A stretch of DNA of 64,000 nucleotides from G963701675 sp963701675 (lineage in GTDB: Bacteria; Planctomycetota; Planctomycetia; Gemmatales; Gemmataceae): assembly GCA_963701675.1 (NCBI GenBank), contig OY969623.1, positions 7,688,001 through 7,752,000 on the forward strand, given 5' to 3'. The notes below the pieces were generated by a model. The model did no database searches. It was given only the letters and a program-made list of their open reading frames with translations, and had not been told where the DNA came from. The stretch's first letter is position 1, and the number at the start of each line of letters is the position of its first letter. Shown piece after piece: positions 1-9,174 of this stretch. Both the position numbers and the translations under genes were made by a program.

Positions 1-189
1 GGATTATCCACAAGGCCGCTATGAGCTGAGTTTGCAAATCGCCGCCGAAGCGGGCGATCAGGATGAACTGGATGCGCTGTTCGCGCGCGAAGTCGCGCCC
101 AGGTCTTTCGCCTCGGGCTGCTGGTGTTGGTTGGAATGATTGGGTTGCTGGTTCTTATGAACGTACTTCGGGAGGTATTCGTGCGATGA
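1..189 (+). CDS. C-terminal end of an unidentified membrane protein, apparent frame change
   Basis: The gene enters from the left edge. The frame starting at base 2 reads as an ordinary charged soluble segment (DYPQGRYELSLQIAAEAGD...) but then runs into TGA at 137-139. One frame over, from about base 100, the reading becomes a hydrophobic helix (LLVLVGMIGLLVLMNVL) with a short basic tail, ending at TGA 187-189. A soluble stretch followed by a C-terminal membrane anchor is a natural protein end, so a single missing base near 95-116 is the simplest reading. The family was not recognised. If there is no frameshift the protein ends at 139. Confidence 0.4.
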
Positions 190-273
190 GGCTACGCCGC
201 AAGCGGCCGCACTTGCCCGGATTGTTTGGATTTGCTAGATCATACGCCTGTCAAAGAACGTGCGAGGTTGCAC

Positions 274-1155
274 ATGATTCCCTTGGACCTAAGTGGAAAA
301 TTGGCGCTCGTCACCGGTGTCGGCGATAACGTCGGTTTCGCCTGGCATATCGCGAAGTCGCTTCAAGCCGCGGGCGCTCGGTTGGTCTTCGCCGTACACC
401 CTCGGCTCGTCAGCATCGTGGACAGCATTCTCGACCGCGACATGGATGCCGATTCGCGCGTCTTGCCGTTCGGCGCCGGGTCGCTCAAGGTCGAGAAAGT
501 TGTCGCATGTGATGTCGGCTTTGATACGCTGGCCGACGTCGATGAGAAAACGAAGAACGACCGCCGTTACCAAAAGCACGGCGATTACTCCATTCAAGGA
601 ATGATAAACATCGTCGGGCCGGCGTTCGGCGCGATCGACATCGTGGTCCACAGCGTCGCATTCAGCCCAGAGATCAAGAACAAGGCGATTGATACGAGTC
701 GTGTCGCGTACATGACGGCGTTGGGGATCAGCGCGTACTCTCTCACCGCGCTCTTGAAGGCCGCGTTGCCGTTTATGGAGAATCGGCCGGGCGGTGCTAG
801 CGCACTCGGCCTGACCTACCTCGGCGGCGACCGCGTCGTGCCGCATTACGGCGGCGGTATGTCGACGGCCAAGGCTGCGCTGCAAATCGACGCCAAACAA
901 CTGGCAAGCAACCTCGGACCGAAGAAGATACGCGTCAACCTGATCTCGGCCGGACCGTATGCATCTCGCGCCGCCCGCGCCATCGGCGATATCGACCAAA
1001 TGATCCGCTATCAGGCCGAGCGGTCGCCGCTTCAACGTGGAATCGAAGTGGAAGAAGTCGCCAACGCCGCCGCATTCCTGTGCAGCCCCCTCGCCTCCGG
1101 TATCACCGGTGAAGTGATGTACGTCGATTGCGGCTACAACGTCATGGGCGTGTAG
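274..1155 (+). CDS. fabI: Enoyl-[acyl-carrier-protein] reductase, plant/chlamydial type
   Basis: FabI reduces the trans-2-enoyl-ACP double bond in the last step of fatty-acid elongation, using NAD(P)H. The protein has 293 residues. It has a Rossmann start (LALVTGVGDNVGFAWHIAKSL) and catalytic Tyr192 and Lys200 in HYGGGMSTAK, with a second conserved Tyr at 182. The GGGMS loop, an insert before the dinucleotide-domain helix (KNDRRYQKHGDYS) and the tail SPLASGITGEVMYVDCGYN resemble plant and chlamydial reductases rather than E. coli FabI. I chose ATG 274 over an upstream ATG at 226 because GAGG at 264-267 is well spaced and the family begins near here. It ends 6 bp before the HD gene, so the two are probably co-transcribed. 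Confidence 0.93.
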   Translation: MIPLDLSGKLALVTGVGDNVGFAWHIAKSLQAAGARLVFAVHPRLVSIVDSILDRDMDADSRVLPFGAGSLKVEKVVACDVGFDTLADVDEKTKNDRRYQKHGDYSIQGMINIVGPAFGAIDIVVHSVAFSPEIKNKAIDTSRVAYMTALGISAYSLTALLKAALPFMENRPGGASALGLTYLGGDRVVPHYGGGMSTAKAALQIDAKQLASNLGPKKIRVNLISAGPYASRAARAIGDIDQMIRYQAERSPLQRGIEVEEVANAAAFLCSPLASGITGEVMYVDCGYNVMGV

Positions 1156-1161
1156 CGACAC

Positions 1162-2469
1162 ATGGCCGCCAAAATCTTCCGTGATCCGCTTTACAATTAC
1201 ATCAGCATCGAACGGGAGCGCGATCGCTGGCTGCTCGACCTGCTTGAATGTCCGGAAGTGCAGCGGCTGCGGCGTGTTCATCAACTCGGCATCACTTACC
1301 TCACTTATCCTGGCGCGGACCATGGCCGCTTCTCCCACAGCCTCGGCGTCGTGCATCTAATGCAAGAGGCGTTGGCGCACCTTGCGGCGACGGTTCCCGA
1401 TGTGCGAATCGACGAAGTACGGCAGCCCCTCCTGGCCGCGGCGCTGATTCACGACGTGGGGCACGGGCCATTCTCGCATCTTTTCGAACCATGTCTCGGG
1501 ATTGACCATGAGGATTGGTCGTGCCGAATCATCTTGTCGCCGGAGAGTGAATTGCATCGCGCGCTCCGGCGAATCAACGCCGAGCTTCCGGACCGCGTGG
1601 CGGCTCTGGTCGACGCCGCCGACACACGAGAGCCCTTGTGGCAAAAACACCTGCTTTCCAGCCAGCTCGATGTGGATCGGCTCGACTACCTGCGGCGCGA
1701 CAGCCTGTTCACAGGAGCCGGCTTCGGACACTTCGATTGGTTTCGCCTGTTGCACAGCTTCACGCTACACGGAAAGACCGAGGCGGAGCGAGACCTGGTA
1801 TGGCTGGAGAAAGCTGCGGTTGCGATCGAAGAGTACATCTTCGCACGCTTCTATATGTACCAAAACGTTTACCTGCACAAGACGACGCGCTGCTATGAGA
1901 AAATCCTGTACGCCATGTGGGATCACGCCCGAGCGCTCCGGGCGAACGGCACCGACATTCATTTACTAGACCCTATTGCCGATTTCTGGAACGCGAAGAA
2001 CCCATCTGTATCACAATTTCTGCGGCTTGAGGAATTCGTCGTCCTGACGCAGATCCAGACATGGATCGAGCACCCGGACCGAGCGCTATCCGACCTTGCT
2101 CGCCGATTTCTGAATCGGAAGGGCTTCACGGCCATTGACGCACCGGCGGTCGATATTGGCGAGTGGGAAACGGCACTACGGGCGTTAGCGACGTCCCACG
2201 GTTACACGCCGGCGCATTTGTACGTTCTGCGTGACGATTTCAAAGGAATCGCCCAGACGATGTACTTGCCGAAGAAAAATGGCTCCGAGTGTCAGGCCAT
2301 CCGGTTATTGGTAAACGGCGACGATGAGCCCGTAGAAATCTCCGAGATGCTTCCTCGTTTACAAGCGGTCACTTCGGAACCGGTGCGGCCGGTTCGGTAT
2401 TATGTTCCTAAGGAGATTCACTCGGAAGCTCAGTCCCTGCTTCACGGTTGGACTCGCCGCAGTAGTTAG
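1162..2469 (+). CDS. HD-domain phosphohydrolase, dNTPase/SAMHD1-like
   Basis: A 435-residue protein of the dGTPase/SAMHD1-like HD family, metal-dependent enzymes that typically remove triphosphate from dNTPs. The N-terminus YNYISIERERDRWLLDLLECPEVQRLRRVHQLG is characteristic, and so is the metal site: His in FSHSLGV near residue 60, then the HD pair in ALIHDVGHGPFSH near residues 96-105, and a later Asp in SSQLDVDRLDYLRRDS near residue 175. The length fits the family. It begins 6 bp after fabI. The actual substrate cannot be read from sequence, and pyrophosphohydrolase activity on other nucleotides is possible. Confidence 0.85.
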   Translation: MAAKIFRDPLYNYISIERERDRWLLDLLECPEVQRLRRVHQLGITYLTYPGADHGRFSHSLGVVHLMQEALAHLAATVPDVRIDEVRQPLLAAALIHDVGHGPFSHLFEPCLGIDHEDWSCRIILSPESELHRALRRINAELPDRVAALVDAADTREPLWQKHLLSSQLDVDRLDYLRRDSLFTGAGFGHFDWFRLLHSFTLHGKTEAERDLVWLEKAAVAIEEYIFARFYMYQNVYLHKTTRCYEKILYAMWDHARALRANGTDIHLLDPIADFWNAKNPSVSQFLRLEEFVVLTQIQTWIEHPDRALSDLARRFLNRKGFTAIDAPAVDIGEWETALRALATSHGYTPAHLYVLRDDFKGIAQTMYLPKKNGSECQAIRLLVNGDDEPVEISEMLPRLQAVTSEPVRPVRYYVPKEIHSEAQSLLHGWTRRSS

Positions 2470-2486
2470 CGGGTGGAGATTGCCAC

Positions 2487-5472
2487 TTGAACGGCCGCAT
2501 CGCGTTTACGCTTCTGTTGCTGTTCATGATTGCCGGTAAGGTCAAGGAGCCTGACGACAAGGTCGTTCCTCACGGGCAATCGGAACTTCCCGGTGCACCA
2601 CTCTCACCGGCCGAAGCCATCAAGAAAATGACCGTGCCGGAGGGATTCCTTGTTGAGCTAGTGGCATCGGAGCCGGATATCGTCAATCCGGTGGCGATGA
2701 CCTTCGACGAACGCGGCCGAATCTGGATCACCGAGAGCCTCGAATATCCGCGCATGTCCGCGGGGCCGGGCCGCGACCGGATCAAGGTTTTGGAAAGCAC
2801 CAAGGGCGACGGCCGCTTTGACAAAATCACGATCTTTGCCGAAGGGTTGAACATTCCCTCCGGCATCGCGGTCGGTCACGGTGGTGTTTGGGTCGCCAAC
2901 TCGCCGGACATTCTCTTCTTCAAGGAAGGCCCGGACGGTAAAGCGACCGGCAATCCCGAGGTCATTGTCACCGGCTTCGGACGCGAAGACGTTCATGAAC
3001 TACCGAATTCACTCACCTGGGGGCCCGATGGTTGGCTGTACGGACTCAATGGCGTCTTCAATCCCAGCCACATCAAGCATCAAGGAAAGGAATTCAAGTT
3101 CACGTGCGCCTTGTTCCGCATTCACCCGAAGACGCGCGAGTTTCAAATCTTCGCGGAGGGTACAAGTAACCCGTGGGGCTTGGCGTTTGATCCCGAAGGC
3201 AGCGCCTTCATCAGCGCCTGCGTCCTGGACCACTTATGGCACATCGTCGAAACGGGATACTACTTTCGACAGGGCGGCCCGTATCCGCCGCACACCTGGC
3301 CCATCGGCTCCATCGTCAAACACAAACACCAGAAAGCGGCGTATGCAGGATTGTGTTACTTCGACAGCGACGCCTATCCGCCGGAGTACCGCGACCGCCT
3401 CTACATGGGAAATATCCACGGCGGTTGCATCAACGTCGACGTCCTGGAACGTGCCGGCTCGACATATGTCGCCAAGCCCGCGCCGGATTTTCTGACCGCG
3501 AACGATCCGTGGTTCATGCCGGTGTCGCAGAAGTTACGGACCCGACGGCTGCCTCTACATTCTGGACTGGTACGACCGCTACCACTGTTATCAGGACGCC
3601 CGACGCGACTCCAACGGCATCGACCGCCTCCGTGGGCGGTTGTATCGCGTGCGCTACAAGAATACGCCGCCGGCGGGCAAGTTCGACTTGGCGAAGGAGA
3701 GCGATGAGCAGTTGGTTCAGCGGTTGAATAGTCCGAATCTGTTCTTCAGAGATGTAGCACAGCGGTCGCTAAATGAGCGTATGAACGACGACATTCGCAC
3801 AAAATTGGAAGGATTAGTTCTCGACGACAAGAAGCCGTTCAAGAGTCGGATGCATGGGCTGTGGTCACTCGTCAGTGCCGGGCGCTTAGATCCCGCGTTT
3901 CACGTCCGCTTGTTGGATACAAACGATTCGCGCTTCCGTGCGTGGGGTGCCCGCGCGGCCGGAAACATGGGAACGGTCGATGAAGTTGTTCTACGTAAGG
4001 TGAGAGCGCTCACTGAGCGCGACGAAGCACACGACGTCGTATTACAGGCCATACTCGCGACCAAGAAAGTCGCCGGGCTCGATGCGATTGATGTACTAGC
4101 GCTGCTACTGAAACGGTGCAAAGAAGACAACTTACTCAGTGCCATCGTGTGGCAAAACTTGCGTCCGATGGATGCGACAGATCACTCGAAGTTTCTCAAA
4201 CATTTTGCTACGCCACAGCCGCGGATGGCATATGGTGCGCTAAGTGTAGTAAATCGGGCCATTCAGCGGGTACTCGCGGATCCAAACGCGGACTTGACAC
4301 CCGTGATAGATACAGTGAACACCCTTTATCAGCACGGGCCATTTCATTCCGAGCTCGCACGTGCTATTTGCAACGCCATTCACACGGGACAATTGTCAGG
4401 TTCGCGGCGTGAGGCGGTACGTGTAGGCCTCGCAAAGCTGTTTAAGGTGGCCCAGGAGAGAAGCCGAGTTCGTGATCCTGATCCTCACATCGTACTTCTC
4501 AACGCAACATTGAATGACACGCAACTGTTTGGTGTTCGGGGGATGTTGATTCGATCCGACGTGGACAACGTGAGTCGAATCGACGCCCTTGAGGTGTTGA
4601 TAACAGTTGGCGATCAACACCTCGGAGACTGGATCGGGAAGATTCTGAGCCAGCCCGAAAAGAACTCGCCCGACTTCATGCGGGCGATGTTGGCCGCGCT
4701 TGGTCGAAGCGATGACCCGGATTTGGCCGGCGTGATATTGGCACACCGCGCTAAACTGAATCCTGAGCTGCAAAACGCGTCGGTTGACTTGCTTACCCAA
4801 CGCACCACTTGGAGTAAGGCACTGCTGCATGAAATTGCGGCGAAGAACATCCCGACTACCGCCCTTAACATCAACCAAGTACGCAAATTACTGGCCCGCA
4901 AAGACCCTGAACTAACGAAACAAGTCCACGCCATTTGGGGCACGCTGCGCGAAGAGCGTAGTCCGGAGCGGGAAAAACTGGTCGGCGAAATGCGCGATCA
5001 TTTGCACAAGACACGCGGCGATCCCGCGGCGGGAGCGGCGGTGTATAAGAACGTGTGCGCTCAGTGTCACAAGCTGCACGGCGAAGGACAGGACGTCGGC
5101 CCCGACATCACGGCCAACGGCCGAAGTGATTTCGAGCAGTTGTTGTCCAATGTTTTCGATCCCAACCTCGTCATCGGCGCTGGTTATCAGGCGGTCACGG
5201 TGGCGACGAAAAAGGGACAGATCGTGAGCGGATTGGTTGTCGAGGACAATGGCGAGCGCGTCGTCCTGAAGTCGCAAGGTGGTCAATTAGAGACGATTCC
5301 GCGCGCTGACGTGGACGAAATGAGCGGCGGCAAGGTGTCGCTTATGCCCGAAGGAATGGAGAAACAACTGAAGCCACAGGAGATTGCGGATTTGTTTGCG
5401 TATTTGACGCTGGAACGCCCGATGGGCAATCCGATTCCGGGCACACCGCCGGCATTGCATGGGCGGAAGTAA
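2487..5472 (+). CDS. PVC-type membrane-bound dehydrogenase with HEAT region and haem-binding domain, frameshifted
   Basis: This large secreted redox protein family is found in Planctomycetes and Verrucomicrobia; substrates are unknown, and links to polysaccharide breakdown are suggested. A TTG start follows GGAG and gives a hydrophobic N-terminus (FTLLLLFMIAG). A beta-propeller dehydrogenase domain runs from about residue 45 to 400, a helical HEAT-like region from about 420 to 820, and a C-terminal cytochrome domain carries CAQCH (5056-5070) for covalent haem. The first frame loses homology after NDPWFMPVSQK. The expected continuation GPDGCLYILDWYDRYHCYQD lies one frame over from 3538, so there is one extra base at about 3534-3540. 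Uninterrupted length would be about 994 residues. The second part has no proper start of its own; the ATG near 3640 is inside the domain. Confidence 0.85.
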
Positions 5473-5480
5473 TGTGTTTC

Positions 5481-5539
5481 GTTTAGCCGCGGTTCGCAGA
5501 ACCGCGCGGCTCTGCGAGCCCGCCTTCGGCGGGCTAAAC
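5481..5539. repeat. Nested inverted repeat at the convergent gene ends
   Basis: GTTTAGC (5481-5487) pairs with GCTAAAC (5533-5539). Inside are GGTTC-GCA-GAACC (5491-5503) and the strong hairpin AGCCCGCC-TTC-GGCGGGCT (5517-5535). The element lies between the convergent PVC-type gene and glyS and overlaps the glyS stop codon. It may end transcription in both directions, or be a copy of a dispersed GC-rich palindromic repeat. It has no T-tract. Confidence 0.6.
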
Positions 5540-6973
5540 GGGTCGCAAACGTCGGCGCAACTCCTCCGCCACGGCCGACGTTTTCACGCGGGTTTGTTGC
5601 GTCGAGTCGCGGTCGCGGATCGTGACCGTGTCGTCCTGTAACGTTTGACCATCGATCGTGAAACAGAACGGCGTGCCGGCTTCGTCCTGGCGTCGGTAGC
5701 GCCGGCCGACTGCGCCTTTATCGTCATAGAAGACGTTGAATTCCGATTTCAACTCTCGATAAAGTTTCTGCGCCTTGTCGGGCATGCCGTCGCGGTTGAC
5801 TAGCGGAAACACGGCGGCTTTGATCGGCGCGAGCCGCGGATGGAAGCGCATTACCGTGCGGGCTTCGCCGCCGATTTCGTCTTCCGTGTATGCCTCGCAC
5901 AGCACCGCCAAAGTGAACCGGTCCGCCCCGGCCGACGGCTCGATGACGTGCGGAACGAACTGGTACTTCTCGATGTCCGCCTTCGACGAATTGATCTTCA
6001 CCCATTCCTTGAACGAATTGGTGCCGCGCGTTGCCTTGTCTCTTTCCCACGCGTCCTCGTCGAAATAGGTCAGGTCCTTGCCGCTCTTTTCCTGGTGGGC
6101 TTTAAGGTCGTAGTCGCTGCGATGGGCGACACCCTCCAATTCCTGCGGTTCATCCGAGAACGGGAACAGGTATTCGATGTCGGTTGTCCCGACTGAGTAA
6201 TGGGCTCGTTCTTCTGCCGACTGTTCGCGCGGCCGGAGCTTGTCGGACTTGATGCCGAGCTGGGTGTACCAACTCCTGCGCACATCCCGCCAGTACTCGT
6301 ACCACTTCATCGACTCCGCCGGGTGGCAGAAGAACTCGATTTCCATTTGCTCGAACTCGCGGCTGCGGAAGGTGTAATTCCGCGGATTGATCTCGTTGCG
6401 GAACGCTTTTCCGACTTGGGCGATGCCAAACGGCAATTTGAGGCGTGAGCTGTCAATGACATTGCGGAAGTTTGCAAAGATCCCTTGCGCGGTTTCCGGC
6501 CTCAGGTATGCGATTCCGGAAACATCTTCGAGAGCGCCCACGTAGGTTTTGAACATCAGATTAAACTGACGCGGCTCGGTGAGTTGGCACTTTTCGAAGC
6601 CGCCGGGTGGTTTGCTCGGCTTCAACGGGCATGAAGATGTCGTCAGTTGATCGGCGCGGAATCGGGCCTTGCATCCATCCGTCCGACAGTCAACCATCGG
6701 ATCAGCGAAACCGCCGACGTGTCCGCTCGCCTCCCAGACTTTGGGATTCATAATAAGAGAGCAATCGACGCCTACCATCGAAATCTCATCACCATCGGGC
6801 CCCGGCGGCGGGTTGCGGACCATGTCTTGCCACCAGACGTCCTTGATGTTCTTCTTGAGTTCGACGCCGAGCGGCCCATAGTCCCAAAAGCCATTAATGC
6901 CGCCGTAAATCTCGCTCGATTGAAAGATGAAACCGCGCCGACGACACAGGGCAACCAACTTATCCATGTCCAT
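5534..6973 (-). CDS. glyS: Glycine--tRNA ligase, dimeric single-chain type
   Basis: Charges tRNA-Gly with glycine. The 479 residues begin MDMDKLVALCRRRGFIFQSSEIYGG, the usual start of the alpha2 (eukaryote/archaea/Gram-positive) form rather than the GlyQ/GlyS alpha2beta2 form. Class II signatures are visible: YLRPETAQGIFANF, motif 2 around AFRNEINPRN with REFEQMEIEFF, and motif 3 with GADRFTLAVLCEAY. The C-terminal anticodon-binding domain starts near HPRLAPIKAAVFPLVNRDG. It is the last gene of the coaB-coaC-comB-glyS operon and starts 9 bp after comB. The stop codon lies in the hairpin repeat at 5481-5539. Confidence 0.95.
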   Translation of the reverse strand: MDMDKLVALCRRRGFIFQSSEIYGGINGFWDYGPLGVELKKNIKDVWWQDMVRNPPPGPDGDEISMVGVDCSLIMNPKVWEASGHVGGFADPMVDCRTDGCKARFRADQLTTSSCPLKPSKPPGGFEKCQLTEPRQFNLMFKTYVGALEDVSGIAYLRPETAQGIFANFRNVIDSSRLKLPFGIAQVGKAFRNEINPRNYTFRSREFEQMEIEFFCHPAESMKWYEYWRDVRRSWYTQLGIKSDKLRPREQSAEERAHYSVGTTDIEYLFPFSDEPQELEGVAHRSDYDLKAHQEKSGKDLTYFDEDAWERDKATRGTNSFKEWVKINSSKADIEKYQFVPHVIEPSAGADRFTLAVLCEAYTEDEIGGEARTVMRFHPRLAPIKAAVFPLVNRDGMPDKAQKLYRELKSEFNVFYDDKGAVGRRYRRQDEAGTPFCFTIDGQTLQDDTVTIRDRDSTQQTRVKTSAVAEELRRRLRPV

Positions 6974-6982
6974 TCTTTGGTC

Positions 6983-7750
6983 CTATTTGAGCCAATGACT
7001 TTCGACGATGCCGACGGCGCCGAGTTCGATGCGCACGGGGTCGCGCCGCATTTCCGGCACTAAGGTAAACGTATCAATTTGCGCCGCGATGCGGATGTCC
7101 TCGTCGTAACCCAATTGCCGAAGACGCGCGGCGCCTCGGCTCAGTTCGAGTGCGCCCATGAGTGACCGGCCATGATGTTCGAAACAGTCCCAAGCGAGCC
7201 GTGCGCCGTCATTGAGCCGGGCGTTGCTCGTTTCGCACAGGAATTCCACCAAGGCGCCGGCGAGCAACGCATCGTCGAGTGTGATCTCGCCGTCGGTACC
7301 GGCGCAGATGATATGTACCGGACGCGAATCGAGTCGAAGTTGTTCGCAGACGGCGCTGAAATTATTGAAAGCGGCAATCAAGACACGGTCGGCCTCCGCA
7401 GCGCGAATCAGCGCTCGGATGCCGTTGGTAGTCGTCAGGACGATAGCGTTTCCACGGCAGACTCCACACGTGTACTCGCTGGGAGAATTGCCCAGGTCGA
7501 AGCCGGGAAGCCGAATACCGTCGCGTTCCCCACCGAGAAGCACACGTCCGGCGCGCATCTGACCGGCCAATTCATGGGCTTCGTCCACTTCCGCACACGG
7601 CCGAACGTTGGTGCAACCAGCTGCCAACGCATGGAGGATGGTGGTCGAGGCCCGCAGGACATCAACGACGACCGCCATTCCGCCCGTTAGCCGGCCGGGC
7701 GGCGCCAGCGCGGGCAGATGATGGACTTCGACACTGCGATCAGCGAGCAT
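6983..7750 (-). CDS. comB: 2-phosphosulfolactate phosphatase family protein (ComB)
   Basis: ComB removes phosphate from 2-phosphosulfolactate in coenzyme M biosynthesis of methanogens; bacterial homologues are common but their role is often unclear. The sequence shows the family pattern: VVVDVLRASTTILHALAAG, VLLGGERDGIRLPGFDLGNSPSEYT, and VLTTTNGIRAL near residue 120. I use ATG 7750 (MLADRSVEVH); the longer frame begins at 7771. The start overlaps the end of coaC by 11 bp, which suggests translational coupling. No other coenzyme M genes are in view, so the true substrate is open. Confidence 0.8.
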   Translation of the reverse strand: MLADRSVEVHHLPALAPPGRLTGGMAVVVDVLRASTTILHALAAGCTNVRPCAEVDEAHELAGQMRAGRVLLGGERDGIRLPGFDLGNSPSEYTCGVCRGNAIVLTTTNGIRALIRAAEADRVLIAAFNNFSAVCEQLRLDSRPVHIICAGTDGEITLDDALLAGALVEFLCETSNARLNDGARLAWDCFEHHGRSLMGALELSRGAARLRQLGYDEDIRIAAQIDTFTLVPEMRRDPVRIELGAVGIVESHWLK

Positions 7751-8411
7751 TGAGATTCCCCGCTGAGGCAACGGCGTTCACGATCTCATCTAATTCGGCC
7801 ATGGCGCCGATGCCGACATCTCCGCAAGCCAACCGCTTGCTTTGCGGCGCCACGACCCGCAAGTTTGGACACTTCCCGTTGAGCAGTTCAATGAGGCGAT
7901 CAAGATCGTAAGGCGCCTCGGTGACTTCCGCGCGGTGCAGTTCGGCCAGTTGGAGCAAGTGGCGGCGCGTTAGCGGATTCTCCCACATCAACGTGTTCAT
8001 CGCCGGCGCCAGCACAACAGGGCGGTTGAGGTCCCATGCTCGCCACACGCACGTGAGGCAATTATCGGAGATGCCGTTCGCCAACTTGGCAAGCGTATTA
8101 GCGTCGAGCGGAGCGATCACGAACACATCCGCCCAGCGGCGCAATTCAATGTGCAGGACAGGGTCGTCTCGACCGTAGTGCCGGCCGGCGGCGCGCCCCG
8201 GCCATTCGTCCTCGTCCAAGTACACAACGCCCGGATTCCGCGCACGGTTGGCGGCGTCCAAGGGATCGAGCGCGGCGACGTCGAAAAAGTACAACGATGC
8301 AGACGTGGCAACGACGCGTACCTGATGGCCCGCATTTTTCAGGTCTTCGTACAAGTTCGGTGTTCGCAGCGCGGCGACCGAGCCAGTGACGCCGAGAAGT
8401 GTATTAGCCAT
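7740..8411 (-). CDS. coaC: Phosphopantothenoylcysteine decarboxylase (CoaC-like flavoprotein)
   Basis: An FMN-dependent HFCD-family decarboxylase that makes 4-phosphopantetheine from phosphopantothenoylcysteine in coenzyme A synthesis. Visible features are the N-terminal LLGVTGSVAALRTPNL strand-loop, the substrate-binding stretch with VVLAPAMNTLMWENP (the PAMN motif) and the Cys-containing clamp RLACGDVGIGAMAELDEI. Bacteria usually have a fused CoaBC; here the two activities lie in adjacent genes. I place the start at MANTLLG (8411), overlapping the end of coaB by 8 bp. Confidence 0.87.
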   Translation of the reverse strand: MANTLLGVTGSVAALRTPNLYEDLKNAGHQVRVVATSASLYFFDVAALDPLDAANRARNPGVVYLDEDEWPGRAAGRHYGRDDPVLHIELRRWADVFVIAPLDANTLAKLANGISDNCLTCVWRAWDLNRPVVLAPAMNTLMWENPLTRRHLLQLAELHRAEVTEAPYDLDRLIELLNGKCPNLRVVAPQSKRLACGDVGIGAMAELDEIVNAVASAGNLNAR

Positions 8412-9150
8412 TCGTGCGCTCTGCATACATGCGTTCTACCTCCGAAAGCAGTCGACTGGAAAGCGACGCCCGCTCGATTCGGTCGTAACGGCCGTTCACC
8501 GGACCGATGAGAGCCCACGAATCAGCGCCGTCCAGCGTATTCGCAACCATGAGATCGGCATCCGACTCCTGCCGGGCGCGTTCAGCAACTGTGCGAAGGT
8601 GCGTTTCATCGATATCTACCTCTAGTTTAAACTTTACTAGTACTCCGCGATATCCCCATTCGCCGCGAATGCGATCGATGATCTTCGGTGCTCGCACCAG
8701 CCGCAACCATAGCTCCGGATCGTCGCTCCTTATTTTCGCTGCGCCGCGATCGAGCAACGTTGGTTGTTTCTCGGTGCTGACCCATTCACCACTGGTTGAA
8801 TCGAATGTAGTGCCGGGCGCCGGTGCGAACGCGCCGTCGAACAGGAAATCACTCACGGCGGCGCAGTGGATAACGGCATCCAAGCCGCCGCCTCGAACAG
8901 CGGTTTCCATGTGGCCGGCCAGCTCGTCGAAGGTTCGAAAGGGGCGCAATGTCCAGCGTGTCACCGGCGTCATCGATCCACGCAAGGCGTCCACCACGTC
9001 GGGGTGCGAGGTCAACAACGTCACCTCGTGACCCTCGTCGTGTGCATGGAGTGCGATTCGCGTCCCCGTGCGCCCCGTGAAAATGTTGGTGATACAGCGC
9101 ACTCGGTCGATGGGGACTTGTGTGTTGCCGGCGGTGACGAGAATGCGCAT
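8404..9150 (-). CDS. coaB: Phosphopantothenate--cysteine ligase (CoaB)
   Basis: Joins cysteine to 4-phosphopantothenate with nucleotide triphosphate. The protein has 248 residues and starts MRILVTAGNTQVPIDRVRCITNIFTGRTG, which resembles the CoaB domain start (VTAGGT.EPID.VR.ITN.SSG.MG). Further marks are the segment AVIHCAAVSDF and a Lys-rich FKLE near the C-terminus. It is the first gene of the coaB-coaC-comB-glyS transcript and overlaps coaC. The split from CoaC resembles the eukaryotic arrangement and some planctomycetes. Confidence 0.87.
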   Translation of the reverse strand: MRILVTAGNTQVPIDRVRCITNIFTGRTGTRIALHAHDEGHEVTLLTSHPDVVDALRGSMTPVTRWTLRPFRTFDELAGHMETAVRGGGLDAVIHCAAVSDFLFDGAFAPAPGTTFDSTSGEWVSTEKQPTLLDRGAAKIRSDDPELWLRLVRAPKIIDRIRGEWGYRGVLVKFKLEVDIDETHLRTVAERARQESDADLMVANTLDGADSWALIGPVNGRYDRIERASLSSRLLSEVERMYAERTNG

Positions 9151-9174
9151 GGTACTGCCACTCGGAGTTCTGCG

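Noticed and set aside
289..1356. Long minus-strand frame over fabI (355 codons)
   Set aside because: It is a shadow of the high-GC fabI frame; the residues are Arg/Asp/Ala-rich and without family features.
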